Assembly (NCBI RefSeq): GCF_004135735.1 | Contig: NZ_CP012670.1 | Span: 6,960,501 to 7,024,500, forward strand | DNA length: 64,000 nucleotides | Reading direction: 5' to 3' | From: Sorangium cellulosum | GTDB taxonomy: Bacteria > Myxococcota_A > Polyangia > Polyangiales > Polyangiaceae | Notes under the pieces: model-generated | The model's input: only the letters and a program-made list of their open reading frames with translations | Database searches by the model: none | Told to the model about the DNA's origin: nothing | Part shown: positions 45,421 to 54,164 of the stretch, in pieces | Position numbering within the stretch: position 1 is the stretch's first letter | Layout: each line of letters opens with the position of its first letter | Position numbers and translations under genes: made by a program

Positions 45421-46302
45421 ATGGCCCGCTTCGAGGAACGCCTGCCCGAGAACGCCCCTGGCGACTACTTCGTGGACCGGACGTGCATCGACTGCGATGT
45501 TTGCCGCCAGATCGCCCCCACCGTGTTCAAGCAAGCGCCCGCCGCCCGTCAGGCCATCGTCTTTCACCAGCCCGAGGGCCCGGACGAGCACCTCCGCGCG
45601 GCCATGGCCATGGTGTCTTGCCCGACCGCATCCATCGGCACGAGCGCCCGGCAGAGCTCGGGCGCCGCGGCCGCCGCCTTCCCGGAGCCGATCGCGGAGG
45701 GCGTCTATTACTGCGGCTACACCTCGGCGTCGTCTTATGGGGCGGCGAGCTACCTCATCCAGAGGCCCGAGGGCAACGTGCTCGTGGACTCGCCCCGGGC
45801 CGCGCGGCCGCTCCTCAAGCGGATCGCCGAGCTCGGCGGCGTCCGGACCCTCGTGCTCACCCACCGCGACGACGTGGCCGATCACCGGATCTTCCACGAT
45901 GTGTTCGGGTGCGATCGCGTGATCCACGAGGCCGACGTCGACGACGGGACGGCCCCCGCCGAGGTGACGATCCAGGGCGAGAGCCCCCTCGCCCTCGCCC
46001 CCGATCTCACGGTGATCCCCGTCCCCGGCCACACGCGGGGCAGCGTCGCGCTGCTCGTCCGCGAGCGATACCTCTTCACGGGAGACCACCTCTGGCTCTC
46101 CGGCGAGACCGGCCGCCTCGACGCGTCGCGAGACGTCTGCTGGCACTGGTGGGCAGAGCAGATCCGCTCGATGGAACGCCTCCTCCAGCACCGGTTCACG
46201 TGGGTGCTCCCCGGCCACGGCCGCCGCTACCGCGCGCCCTCCGAGGAGGCGATGCGCGCCGAGCTCGTCGCGCTCATCGAGCGCATGAAGATCGCGCGCT
46301 GA
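45421..46302 (+). CDS. Ferredoxin / metallo-beta-lactamase-fold hydrolase fusion
   Basis: A 293-residue protein. Residues 1-75 are a one-cluster ferredoxin: Cys22, Cys25, Cys28 and Cys67 (CIDCDVC, then SCPTASIG) can hold a 4Fe-4S cluster. Residues 85-290 are a metallo-beta-lactamase fold with LTHRDDVADH in place of the usual THxHxDH, then VPGHTRGSV, FTGDHLW and LPGHGRRY. The THRDDVADH variant recurs in a cyanobacterial/plant-like subfamily; its substrate is not known. A redox-controlled hydrolase or redox partner is likely. ATG at 45421 opens the ferredoxin domain exactly. It precedes allB on the same strand by 68 bases. Confidence 0.88.
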   Translation: MARFEERLPENAPGDYFVDRTCIDCDVCRQIAPTVFKQAPAARQAIVFHQPEGPDEHLRAAMAMVSCPTASIGTSARQSSGAAAAAFPEPIAEGVYYCGYTSASSYGAASYLIQRPEGNVLVDSPRAARPLLKRIAELGGVRTLVLTHRDDVADHRIFHDVFGCDRVIHEADVDDGTAPAEVTIQGESPLALAPDLTVIPVPGHTRGSVALLVRERYLFTGDHLWLSGETGRLDASRDVCWHWWAEQIRSMERLLQHRFTWVLPGHGRRYRAPSEEAMRAELVALIERMKIAR

Positions 46303-46370
46303 CAGGGAGAGCGAGCGCCGGCGGCGCCGCCCCGGCGGCTCGCCCGGCGCCGTGGTATCCTCTCCTCCCG

Positions 46371-47729
46371 ATGACACCGGACCTCGTCGTTCGCGGGTTG
46401 CGGGTGCTCACCGGGGGCGCCGCGCGGCCGGCCTCGGTGCACATCCGGGGCGGCACGATCGTGGACGTCGCCGGCCACGACGAGGTGCCAGAGGGCTGTC
46501 CCGTCGTGGACGCGCCGGAGGGCGCGGTGGTGATGCCCGGGCTGGTCGACGCGCACGTGCACATCAACGAGCCCGGACGGACCGAGTGGGAAGGGTTCGA
46601 GACGGCGACGCGCGCCGCCGCGGCCGGCGGCGTCACGTCGCTCGTGGACATGCCGCTCAACAGCATCCCGCCGACCACGACCGTGGCGCACCTCGAGGAG
46701 AAGGCGCGGGCCGCGGAAGGGCGGTGTCGCGTCGACGTGGGCTTCTGGGGCGGCGCCGTCCCGGGCAACGCGGGGGAGCTGATTCCGTTGCTCGAGGCCG
46801 GCGCGCTCGGCTTCAAGTGCTTCCTGATCGACTCCGGCGTCGCCGAGTTCGGGCACGTGGCCGAGGCGGACCTCCGCGCGGCGCTCGCGGCGCTCGCGGG
46901 CACCGGGGCGCCGCTGCTCGTCCACGCCGAGCTCCCCGGCCCCATCGACGCGGCGCGCGCGGCGATCGCGGGCCTCGATCCGCGGACGTACGCCGCCTAC
47001 CTCCGCTCGCGGCCGCGCGAGGCCGAGGACGAGGCGATCGCGCTGCTCGCGTCGCTCTGCCAGGCGACGGGCGCGACCGCGCACGTGGTCCACCTCTCGT
47101 CGGCGACGGCGCTCGGCGTCCTGCGCGCGGCGCGCGACGGCGGGGTCGCGCTGTCCGCCGAGACGACGCCGCATTACCTCCACTTCGCCGCCGAGGAGAT
47201 CCCGGACGGCGCGACGCCCTTCAAGTGCGCGCCGCCGATCCGCGAGCGGGAGAACCGCGAGGCGCTCTGGGCCGCGCTGGAGGGCGGGCTCATCGATCTG
47301 GTCGTCTCCGATCACTCGCCGTGCACCCCCGAGCTCAAGCGGCTCGAGGCGGGTGATTTCGACGCCGCCTGGGGCGGGATTTCGAGCCTGGAGCTCGGCC
47401 TCTCGATCGTCTGGACCGACGCCCGTCGCCGGGGGATCCCGATCGAGCGGCTCCCGGGCTGGCTGTGCCGGGGGCCCGCGAGGCTCGCCGGGCTGCGCCG
47501 CAAGGGGGAGATCCAGCGAGGGTTCGACGCGGATCTCGTGATCTGGGATCCCGAGGCGAGCTTCCGGGTCGAGCCGCCGCGCCTCCAGCACCGAAACAAG
47601 GTGACGCCGTATGCGGGGGAGGAGCTCCACGGCGTCGTGCAGGCCACCTACCTCCGCGGCGAGAAGGTCTACGAGCGCGGGGGCTTCCCCGGTGAGGCGA
47701 GGGGGCGATGGTTGAAGCGAGAGGGGTGA
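46371..47729 (+). CDS. allB: Allantoinase
   Basis: A 452-residue amidohydrolase that opens the ring of allantoin to allantoate. The metal site is visible as PGLVDAHVHINEPG, the carboxylated Lys region GFKCFLIDSG, VVHLSSATALG and the final Asp in VVSDHSPC. SLVDMPLNSIPPT is typical of the allantoinase branch of cyclic amidohydrolases. The length is normal. A TATCCT box ends nine bases before the ATG, with no strong ribosome-binding site. Its 3' end overlaps the allantoicase-UraD gene by 22 bases. Confidence 0.95.
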   Translation: MTPDLVVRGLRVLTGGAARPASVHIRGGTIVDVAGHDEVPEGCPVVDAPEGAVVMPGLVDAHVHINEPGRTEWEGFETATRAAAAGGVTSLVDMPLNSIPPTTTVAHLEEKARAAEGRCRVDVGFWGGAVPGNAGELIPLLEAGALGFKCFLIDSGVAEFGHVAEADLRAALAALAGTGAPLLVHAELPGPIDAARAAIAGLDPRTYAAYLRSRPREAEDEAIALLASLCQATGATAHVVHLSSATALGVLRAARDGGVALSAETTPHYLHFAAEEIPDGATPFKCAPPIRERENREALWAALEGGLIDLVVSDHSPCTPELKRLEAGDFDAAWGGISSLELGLSIVWTDARRRGIPIERLPGWLCRGPARLAGLRRKGEIQRGFDADLVIWDPEASFRVEPPRLQHRNKVTPYAGEELHGVVQATYLRGEKVYERGGFPGEARGRWLKREG

Positions 47730-49249
47730 CGGCGCCGGCGTTCGCGGAGGCGCTGGATCTGGCCTCGGAGCGCCTGGGCGGCGCGGTGCTCGCGGCGAGC
47801 GACGAGTTCTTCGCGCCGAAGGAGAACCTGCTCAGGGCGTCGAGGCCGGTGTTCCTGGAGCACGAGTACACCGATCGCGGCAAGTGGATGGACGGCTGGG
47901 AGACGCGCAGGCGAAGGACCCCCGGGTTCGACTGGTGCCTCGTGCGGCTGGGGCTGCCCGGCATCGTCCGCGGGATCCTCGTCGATACGGCGTTCTTCCG
48001 GGGCAATTACCCGGAACACTGCTCGATCGAGGCGTGCGCGGCGCGCCCCGACGCGCTGCTCGATCCGCGGGCCCGCTGGGTCGAGATCGTGCCGCGCTCG
48101 CCGCTCGCGGGCGACGCGCAGAACGCGTTCGCGGTGAGCTGCTCGTCCCGGTTCACGCACCTCAGGCTCAACATCTACCCGGACGGCGGGGTGGCGCGGC
48201 TCCGGGTGCACGGCGACGCCGTGCCCGACTGGCGCCGGCTGGACCGCCCGGGCCGGGAGATCGATCTGGCGGCGGCGGAGAACGGCGCCCGCGTGCTGTC
48301 GTGCAGCGACATGTTCTTCGGGGTGCGCCACAACCTCATCATGCCGGGTCGCGCGGCGAACATGGGAGAGGGGTGGGAGACGCGCCGCCGGAGGGGACCC
48401 GGCCACGACTGGGCGCTCGTGGCGCTCGCGGCCCAGGGCGAGATCGACCGCATCGAGGTCGATACCAGCCATTTCAAGGGCAATTATCCGGACAGCTGCA
48501 TGATCGAGGGCATCGACGCGGCGGGGCGCTCCGCGGAGGAGCTCGCCGGCGTCGAGGGCTGGCGGGAGATCGTGCCGCAGACGAAGCTCCAGCCGCACAC
48601 GCGCCATCTCTTCGAGGGAGAGCTGCGCGCGACGGGGCCGTTCACGCACGTCCGCCTGAACATCTATCCTGACGGGGGCGTGAGCCGGCTCCGCGTCCAC
48701 GGCAAGGCGACGCGGAGCGGGGCGGCGGAGCAGCGGCTCCGCCTCCTCAACGCGCTCACGGCGCCCGAGGCGGAGGCAGAGCTCCGCGTGGCGTGCGGCG
48801 CCTCGGCGTGGGCGTCGCAGATGGCCGAGGCGCGGCCGTTCCGCGACGAGGAGCACCTGCGCGCGACGGCGGAACAGGTCTTCGCGCGGCTCGGGCCGGA
48901 GGACTGGCTCGAGGCGTTCCGCGCGCACCCGCGCATCGGCGAGGCCCGGCCGGCGGACGTGGCCGCGGGGAAGAGCGCGCTCGCGCGGCGCTTCTCGAGC
49001 CAGGAACAGGCGGGGACGAGCGCGGCGGACCAGGAGACGCGGGAGGCGCTCGCGCGGGACAACCGCGCTTACGATGAGAAGTTCGGCCACATCTTCATCG
49101 TCTGCGCGACGGGGAAGAGCGCGGGCGAGATGCTGCAGATCCTGCGCGAGCGGCTGGAGCACACGCCCGAGGAGGAGCTCGCCATCGCCGCGGAAGAGCA
49201 GCGGAAGATCACGGCGATCCGGCTGAAGAAGATGCTCTGGGGCGGGTAG
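47708..49249 (+). CDS. Allantoicase fused to OHCU decarboxylase
   Basis: A 513-residue two-enzyme fusion. Residues 20-335 are allantoicase, which splits allantoate to ureidoglycolate and urea. It has its usual two repeats, seen as WETRRRR(T/G)PG, GNYP(E/D)xC and RLNIYPDGGV(A/S)RLRVHG in each. Residues 340-513 are OHCU decarboxylase (UraD): the catalytic His is in FRAHPRIGE (His407), with SSQEQAG and FGHIFIVCATGKSA. UraD makes S-allantoin, so the two fused steps lie on either side of AllB. The ATG at 47708 overlaps the allB end by 22 bases. Both halves look complete. Confidence 0.94.
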   Translation: MVEARGVTAPAFAEALDLASERLGGAVLAASDEFFAPKENLLRASRPVFLEHEYTDRGKWMDGWETRRRRTPGFDWCLVRLGLPGIVRGILVDTAFFRGNYPEHCSIEACAARPDALLDPRARWVEIVPRSPLAGDAQNAFAVSCSSRFTHLRLNIYPDGGVARLRVHGDAVPDWRRLDRPGREIDLAAAENGARVLSCSDMFFGVRHNLIMPGRAANMGEGWETRRRRGPGHDWALVALAAQGEIDRIEVDTSHFKGNYPDSCMIEGIDAAGRSAEELAGVEGWREIVPQTKLQPHTRHLFEGELRATGPFTHVRLNIYPDGGVSRLRVHGKATRSGAAEQRLRLLNALTAPEAEAELRVACGASAWASQMAEARPFRDEEHLRATAEQVFARLGPEDWLEAFRAHPRIGEARPADVAAGKSALARRFSSQEQAGTSAADQETREALARDNRAYDEKFGHIFIVCATGKSAGEMLQILRERLEHTPEEELAIAAEEQRKITAIRLKKMLWGG

Positions 49250-49414
49250 TCGCGGGGCGGCGGGCGGCGGACGGCGGGCAGCGAGCGACGGAGGCGACCG
49301 CCTGAGGCCGCTCGCCCCGTCCCGGTCAGGCATCAAGGGTTGACGACGAGTCCGCCTTCTGCCACGAGTCGGTCGCGCGCGCCCGGCGCGCGGAGAGCAC
49401 GGCGGAGGCACCCG

Positions 49415-49528
49415 ATGAGCACAGAGAACACGAACAACGGCGAGGACTGGACCTTTCCCAAGCTCCTCGCGCTCGCAGCCACGACGCTCGTCGTGGCCCT
49501 GTCGGTCATCTACACGATCGCCCCCTGA
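49415..49528 (+). CDS. Small single-span membrane protein in the ureide cluster
   Basis: A 37-residue protein. A hydrophilic start (MSTENTNNGEDWTFPK) is followed by one membrane segment (LLALAATTLVVALSVIY) and a short TIAP end. GGAGG lies seven bases before the ATG, the best ribosome-binding site in the area, and the Asn-rich codons contrast with G/C-rich non-coding sequence. It sits between the allantoicase-UraD gene and the convergent uraH. It may assist a transporter or membrane-bound urate enzyme. The function is unknown. Confidence 0.7.
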   Translation: MSTENTNNGEDWTFPKLLALAATTLVVALSVIYTIAP

Positions 49529-49622
49529 ACGGCGCTCCACGCCAGGGCCCGGGACCGCGGTGCCCGGGGACCCCCGCGGCTCGCTCCCTCCGGCAGAGAC
49601 GTGGTCCCGCTCCGTTTCTGCC

Positions 49623-49659
49623 GTTCGCCGCCCGCCACCGCCTGGCGCAGGCGGCGAAC
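49623..49659. terminator. Stem-loop between the small membrane protein gene and uraH
   Basis: GTTCGCCGCC (49623-49632) pairs perfectly with GGCGGCGAAC (49650-49659). A second stem (CGGCAGAGAC/GTTTCTGCCG, one mismatch) lies just upstream. The genes converge here, so the pair may act as a two-way terminator. Confidence 0.5.
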
Positions 49660-49738
49660 GCAACGAACCAGCTCACACACCCGCTCGGCCTGGTGTCGTG
49701 CTCGCCGCCTCGCGGCGGGACGGCGCGCGCGGGTGCGC

Positions 49739-50080
49739 TCAGCTGCCGCGGTAGGTGGTGTAGCCGTGAGGGCTGAGCAGCAGCGGGACGTGATGGTGCT
49801 GCGCCGGGTCGCGGATCTCGAAGAGGACCGACACGGTGGGGTAGAAGCTCTCGACGCCGAGCGCCGCGAAATAGGCGCCCGTGTGGAAGGTGAGCCGGTA
49901 GATGCCCTCGAGGAGGCGCTCGCCCGGGGGGAGCAGCGCCTTCTGCCGGCCGTCGTCGTCGGTCGCGCCGCGACCTAGCTCCCGGTAGCCGCCGGCGCCC
50001 TGGATCTCCAGCACCACCTGCACGCCGCTCGCCGGGCGGCCCCGCGACGTGTCCAGCACATGGGTCGTGATCGCGCTCAT
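49739..50080 (-). CDS. uraH: 5-hydroxyisourate hydrolase (transthyretin-like)
   Basis: A 113-residue tetrameric enzyme that hydrolyses 5-hydroxyisourate to OHCU, the substrate of UraD. All three signatures are present: THVLDTSRGRPA at the start (His7), HHHVPLLLSPHGYTTYRGS at the end with the diagnostic YRGS C terminus, and a central Arg. GGAGG lies six bases before the ATG. It is convergent with the allB operon but belongs to the same pathway. Confidence 0.95.
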   Translation of the reverse strand: MSAITTHVLDTSRGRPASGVQVVLEIQGAGGYRELGRGATDDDGRQKALLPPGERLLEGIYRLTFHTGAYFAALGVESFYPTVSVLFEIRDPAQHHHVPLLLSPHGYTTYRGS

Positions 50081-50370
50081 CGTTCCCCTCCACGGCCCGC
50101 GCCCCGCTGGGACGCGGGCCTGAGCCGGTGTCGTCTTATCACGCGCCCCGGCGCCCGGGGTGTACGCTGCGGCAGGTGGAACGCACACGAGAAGCGTCCT
50201 GACTCGGCACGTCGAGCGGCGCTCGTGGTCCTCGCGGGCGCCGTCCGGCGGCCGGCGCCGCGCGGGCCGTCTCCGGGGGCGCCCGCGCGGCCGGGGCGCC
50301 GGGCGCCCCGGGGCGCCGCCGTTGCGTGCCCGGTGCCCGGGGTGTATCCGTCGTTGGAGGACCTCAAGCG
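50081..50370. other. Divergent gap, uraH / phoD
   Basis: A 290-base GC-rich gap that must carry both promoters. GCGCCCGGGGTGTA (about 50150) and GTGCCCGGGGTGTA (about 50333) form a spaced direct repeat. Between them, GGGGCGCCGGGCGCCCC can fold into a strong hairpin. No clear promoter hexamers are seen. Confidence 0.4.
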
Positions 50371-52605
50371 ATGATGAGACGCCGAGACTTTCTTCGCACC
50401 ACCCTGGTCACCGCCGGCGCGGTGGTCGTGCCGGCCGCCTGCACCGACGACGAGCCGACCATCGGCGCGTGCGACGTGCACGACGCCGACGGGTTCTTCC
50501 CCCAGTCGGTGGCCTCCGGCGACCCGAAGCCCGACAGCGTCGTGTTGTGGACCCGGGTCGTCGACGGCAAACAGCAGGCGGACCTGAGCCTGGCGCTCGC
50601 CATCGCGCTCGACCCGGAGTTCACCCAACTGCTGGAGCTGACGCCGGTCTCCGGGGGCCTGCTGACCGCCGGGTCGGGCAGCACGCGCGTCCTCGTCACG
50701 GCCCGGGCGGCGTTCGATCACTGCGTCAAGGTCAAGGTGACCGGACTCACCCCCGGGACCACGTACTATTACCGGTTCTATTACACGACGGGAGACGCCT
50801 GCTACCGCTCGCGCATGGGGCGGACGCGGACGGCGCCGGCGCCCGACGAGGACGTGCCCGTGCGCTTCGCCTTCGTGTCGTGTCAGGACTACATCGGTCG
50901 CTACTACAACGCCTATGCGGCGCTCGCGAAGGAAGAGCTCGACTTCGTCGTCCACCTCGGGGACTACATCTACGAGACGACCGGCGACCCGAGCTTCCAG
51001 AGCGCATCGAGCGAGCGAACGGTCACGTTCTCCGACGCGGACGGCGCCCTCGCGCTGGCCTCGGCGGACGGCGAGCCCTATCACGCCGCAAGGACGCTGA
51101 GCAATTACCGGGAGCTCTACAGGACGTACCGTTCGGACCCGAAGCTCCAGGCGGTGCACGAGCGCTTTCCCATGATCGCCACCTGGGATGATCACGAGTT
51201 CTCCAACGACTGCCACGGCGCGACGGCGACCTATTTCGACGGCCGGCAAGCGGAGACGGACGAGGAGCGCCGCAAGGCGGCCAATCAGGCGTGGTTCGAG
51301 TACATGCCGGTCGACTACCCCGACGGCGACGGCTTCGCGTACGACCGCGAGGCCAAGCACCCGGACGACATCAAGATTTACCGGGACTTCACCTTCGGCA
51401 AGCACGTCCACCTCGTGATGACGGACCTGCGCTCCTACCGCGCGGACCACCTGATCCCGGAGGACGCCTTCCCGGGGAAGATCGTCGTCGACAAAGACAA
51501 GCTCCACGCCGTGCTCGGCGAGCCGCCCGTCTCTGCGAGCCCGTACTTCGACGTCGACGGCCAAGGCTACGAAGACGTCAAGAAGGCGCTGGAGGATGCT
51601 GCGTCCGTGCTCAAGTTCGACCCGAGCTTCGGGTATGCCCCGAACGAGGGGGCCCGCCTGCTCAGCGGCACGTTCGTCAAGGCGCTCCTGGAGAGCATCA
51701 GCCCGGGGAGCACCGAGCAGATGCCGACCCTCTCCGAGACCGCGCTGGGCGGCATGGACCCCGGGTTCTCCTATGCCGACCTCGGGAAGACGGCGTTTTA
51801 CGGCGCCATGGGCTCGCGTTACCTGGTCGTCAAGGACGTCTTCGATGTCGTCTCGACCCCTGTCGCCCAGGATGACCCGGCGCGCGCCGCCGTCATGGGG
51901 GAAGCGCAGGAGGCGTGGTTCTTGACCACGATGCAGGAGTCCAAGAGCACCTGGAAGGTGTGGGGCAACGAATACTGCCTCTCGCAGCTCGCCATCGATC
52001 TCACGACGACCGCCCTCGAGGATGAGCGGTTCAAGCAGCGCTTCTACATGAGCTGCGACGGCTGGGACGGCTTTCGCCACCGGCGGAGCGAGCTGATCGA
52101 GCAGCTCGCGGAGGTCGGCAATGTGGTGGCCATCACGGGCGACATCCACGCCTTCCTCGCGGGGACGCCGGCCGCGGACGGCGATCCATCGAAGAAGATC
52201 GTCGAGTTCGTCGGCTCGTCGATCTCGTCGAGCACGTTCCACTCGGGGCTCGTGCGGCAGATCGCGCTCGATCCGCTCCTGAGCACCGTCCCCGACGCGC
52301 CGTTCGTCGCAGAGAGCCTCGAGGCATTGCTCACCGATACGGGAACCAAGATCAACCCTCACCTGGCCTTCGCCGATGCCAGGCACAACGGGTTCTGCAT
52401 CGCGGAGGCGAACGCCACCGAGCTCGTGGTGAGCATGTACCTGATTCCCGAGAACGTGGCCGAGTTGCCGCTGTACGGCGAGGGCGATACGATCGAAGGG
52501 ATGGTGATCGAGCGGTTCAAGACCGTGGCGGACGAGTCCGAGCTGTACAAGGACGACGGCGGCACGTGGAAGAGGTGGGATCCGGAGGCGGGGAGCTGGG
52601 CCTGA
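50371..52605 (+). CDS. PhoD-like alkaline phosphatase / phosphodiesterase, Tat-exported
   Basis: A 744-residue periplasmic or secreted metal-dependent phosphatase. The twin-arginine signal MMRRRDFLRTTLVTAGAVVVPAAC is at the N terminus and may end in a lipidated Cys. An N-terminal fibronectin-like PhoD domain follows (FFPQSVASGDPKPDSVVLWT; GLTPGTTYYYRFYY). The catalytic metal motifs come next: VHLGDYIYE, ATWDDHEFSND and ITGDIHAF. A long insertion (about 330-530) separates the last two. The length exceeds Bacillus PhoD (about 580). GGAGG lies ten bases before the ATG. Codon use is slightly less G/C-biased than its neighbours. Confidence 0.9.
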   Translation: MMRRRDFLRTTLVTAGAVVVPAACTDDEPTIGACDVHDADGFFPQSVASGDPKPDSVVLWTRVVDGKQQADLSLALAIALDPEFTQLLELTPVSGGLLTAGSGSTRVLVTARAAFDHCVKVKVTGLTPGTTYYYRFYYTTGDACYRSRMGRTRTAPAPDEDVPVRFAFVSCQDYIGRYYNAYAALAKEELDFVVHLGDYIYETTGDPSFQSASSERTVTFSDADGALALASADGEPYHAARTLSNYRELYRTYRSDPKLQAVHERFPMIATWDDHEFSNDCHGATATYFDGRQAETDEERRKAANQAWFEYMPVDYPDGDGFAYDREAKHPDDIKIYRDFTFGKHVHLVMTDLRSYRADHLIPEDAFPGKIVVDKDKLHAVLGEPPVSASPYFDVDGQGYEDVKKALEDAASVLKFDPSFGYAPNEGARLLSGTFVKALLESISPGSTEQMPTLSETALGGMDPGFSYADLGKTAFYGAMGSRYLVVKDVFDVVSTPVAQDDPARAAVMGEAQEAWFLTTMQESKSTWKVWGNEYCLSQLAIDLTTTALEDERFKQRFYMSCDGWDGFRHRRSELIEQLAEVGNVVAITGDIHAFLAGTPAADGDPSKKIVEFVGSSISSSTFHSGLVRQIALDPLLSTVPDAPFVAESLEALLTDTGTKINPHLAFADARHNGFCIAEANATELVVSMYLIPENVAELPLYGEGDTIEGMVIERFKTVADESELYKDDGGTWKRWDPEAGSWA

Positions 52606-52670
52606 GCCCTCGCCGAGCGCCGGGCAGCTCTCGAGTACGCCACGAGGGCGCCCGCTCTTGAACCCCGGTA

Positions 52671-52798
52671 GGCCCGGGGCGCGACGGTGGGTCCGGGCAT
52701 TGCCGGAGGGGCCAGCGCGGAGGCGGGCAAACGATAGAGCGCCCGCCGGAGCGCCGGCCCCGGAGGCGAGGCCCGGACCCACCCCCGCGCCCCGGGCC
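52671..52798. repeat. 128-bp nested inverted repeat between convergent genes
   Basis: Bases 52671-52698 pair with 52771-52798 over 28 bp with two mismatches. The interior is a second, less perfect inverted repeat (GGGGCCAGCGCGGAGGCGGGC against GCCCGCCGGAGCGCCGGCCCC). It lies between the convergent phoD and beta-propeller genes, so a two-way terminator is plausible, but it resembles three other long palindromes in the window. Confidence 0.85.
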
Positions 52799-52877
52799 GG
52801 GCCACCGGCGAGGCCTCCGGGATGCCGCCGCGCCCCCCGTGGCCCCCTGGGACGGGAGCTCGGGGCGCCGCCGCCCT

Positions 52878-54164
52878 CTAGCGCGCCAGCATGACCACGG
52901 TCCCGTCCCGGCACGCGACCGCCATCCGCTCCTCGCCGGCCGGGATCACCGCGATCGGCGTCGAGCAGACGCGCTCCGCGGCGATCGAGACGCTCCCATC
53001 CACGCCGACGACGCCCGCGCGCCCGCCCGCCCGCGCGAACCCGACGCGGCCGGCGCGGTCGATCACGACCGGCGGGCTCGGCTTCGCGTCCACCGGGCCG
53101 AAGAAGCCGGCGCGCCCGCCGCCGGCCGGAGGAGCGGGCGGAGGCCGGTCGAGGGCGATCCGGAACGCCTCGTCGCCCGAGGCGTCGACCCCGAGGAGCA
53201 GACCGGCCGACGTCATGAGCACGGCCGTGCCACCGGCCCCGATCGCGGGCGGCCCGTCGAGCATGCCGAGGGCGCTCCCGGCGCGGACGCTGGTGGTCCC
53301 GGTCGGCAGATCCAGCGCGACCAGGCGGCGGCCGTCGACGACCGCGAGCAGCGTCCGGGCGCCTTCGAGCGCGGCGCCGTGACGGGGCAGGCCGCCGAGG
53401 GAGCCGAGCCGCCTCGGCGCGCCCGGCGGACGCCAGGTCAGCACCGCGCCCGACTCGGTGGTCACGAGCGTGCCCTCGGGGCCCGCGAGCAGGGCGCCGA
53501 CCGCGCGGTCCGGGATCTCGACGCGCGCCCGCACGCCCCCGTCCGCGGCGAGCTCCACGAGCGACCGCCCCACGGCCGCCACGAAGCCGCCGTCGTCGAG
53601 CGCGAGCGGCGTGACGTCGGCATCCCGCCCCCGGACGCCGAGCGGCACCGCGAAGCGCACGCCGCCCGCGGGCGTGAGCCCCAGCGCGACGCCGGACGAG
53701 GTGATCATCGCGACGGTGCCGTCGCTGGTGATCACCGCCGGCGCGAGCGGCGCGCTGTTGCCGATGCGCACGCGCCAGCGCTCCCGGCCGTCCGATCCGA
53801 GCTTGACGACCTCGGGCACGGTCAGCGCGATGACGAGGTCGCCCCGGGCGTCCGCCAGCGGCGCCGCGTCGATGCCGCCGCGGAGCTGCCTCCGCCACGC
53901 CTCGCGCGCGGGGCTCGGCAGCGGCGACGGGGAGCGGCCGGTGCGGCGCGCGTCGAGCCGCTCGCTCGGGGCGAAGCCGCGGGGCGCGCCGACCACGACG
54001 GTGTGCGGCCGGCTCGTGTCGACGGCATCGGCGAAGGCGAGCGGCGCCGCGACGGGGAGCAGGGCCGCGGCGGGGAGCAGGAGGGCCGCGGCCGCGACGA
54101 GGCCCGCCCTCCACGAGCGACGTGGCCAGCGCGGGGCGCGCCGCGGCGCGCGATCGGCGCTCAC
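52878..54164 (-). CDS. Exported beta-propeller (PQQ-like repeat) protein
   Basis: A 428-residue protein. The Arg-rich start and hydrophobic segment (AGLVAAAALLLPAAALLPVA) are a signal peptide. The rest is built of about seven short blades with the pattern G-x-V-A-x-I-T-S-(S/D)-G (VITSDGTVAMITSSG; VVIDRAGRVGFARAGG), as in PQQ-like or BamB-like propellers. There is no catalytic motif; it is probably a binding or scaffold protein in the periplasm. The GTG start overlaps the TGA of the upstream zinc-ribbon gene (GTGA), so the two are translationally coupled. Confidence 0.8.
   Translation of the reverse strand: MSADRAPRRAPRWPRRSWRAGLVAAAALLLPAAALLPVAAPLAFADAVDTSRPHTVVVGAPRGFAPSERLDARRTGRSPSPLPSPAREAWRRQLRGGIDAAPLADARGDLVIALTVPEVVKLGSDGRERWRVRIGNSAPLAPAVITSDGTVAMITSSGVALGLTPAGGVRFAVPLGVRGRDADVTPLALDDGGFVAAVGRSLVELAADGGVRARVEIPDRAVGALLAGPEGTLVTTESGAVLTWRPPGAPRRLGSLGGLPRHGAALEGARTLLAVVDGRRLVALDLPTGTTSVRAGSALGMLDGPPAIGAGGTAVLMTSAGLLLGVDASGDEAFRIALDRPPPAPPAGGGRAGFFGPVDAKPSPPVVIDRAGRVGFARAGGRAGVVGVDGSVSIAAERVCSTPIAVIPAGEERMAVACRDGTVVMLAR

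Noticed and set aside
50077-54114. A 1345-codon minus-strand frame across phoD
   Set aside because: It is the antisense shadow of the phosphatase, whose signal peptide and metal motifs are clear on the plus strand.
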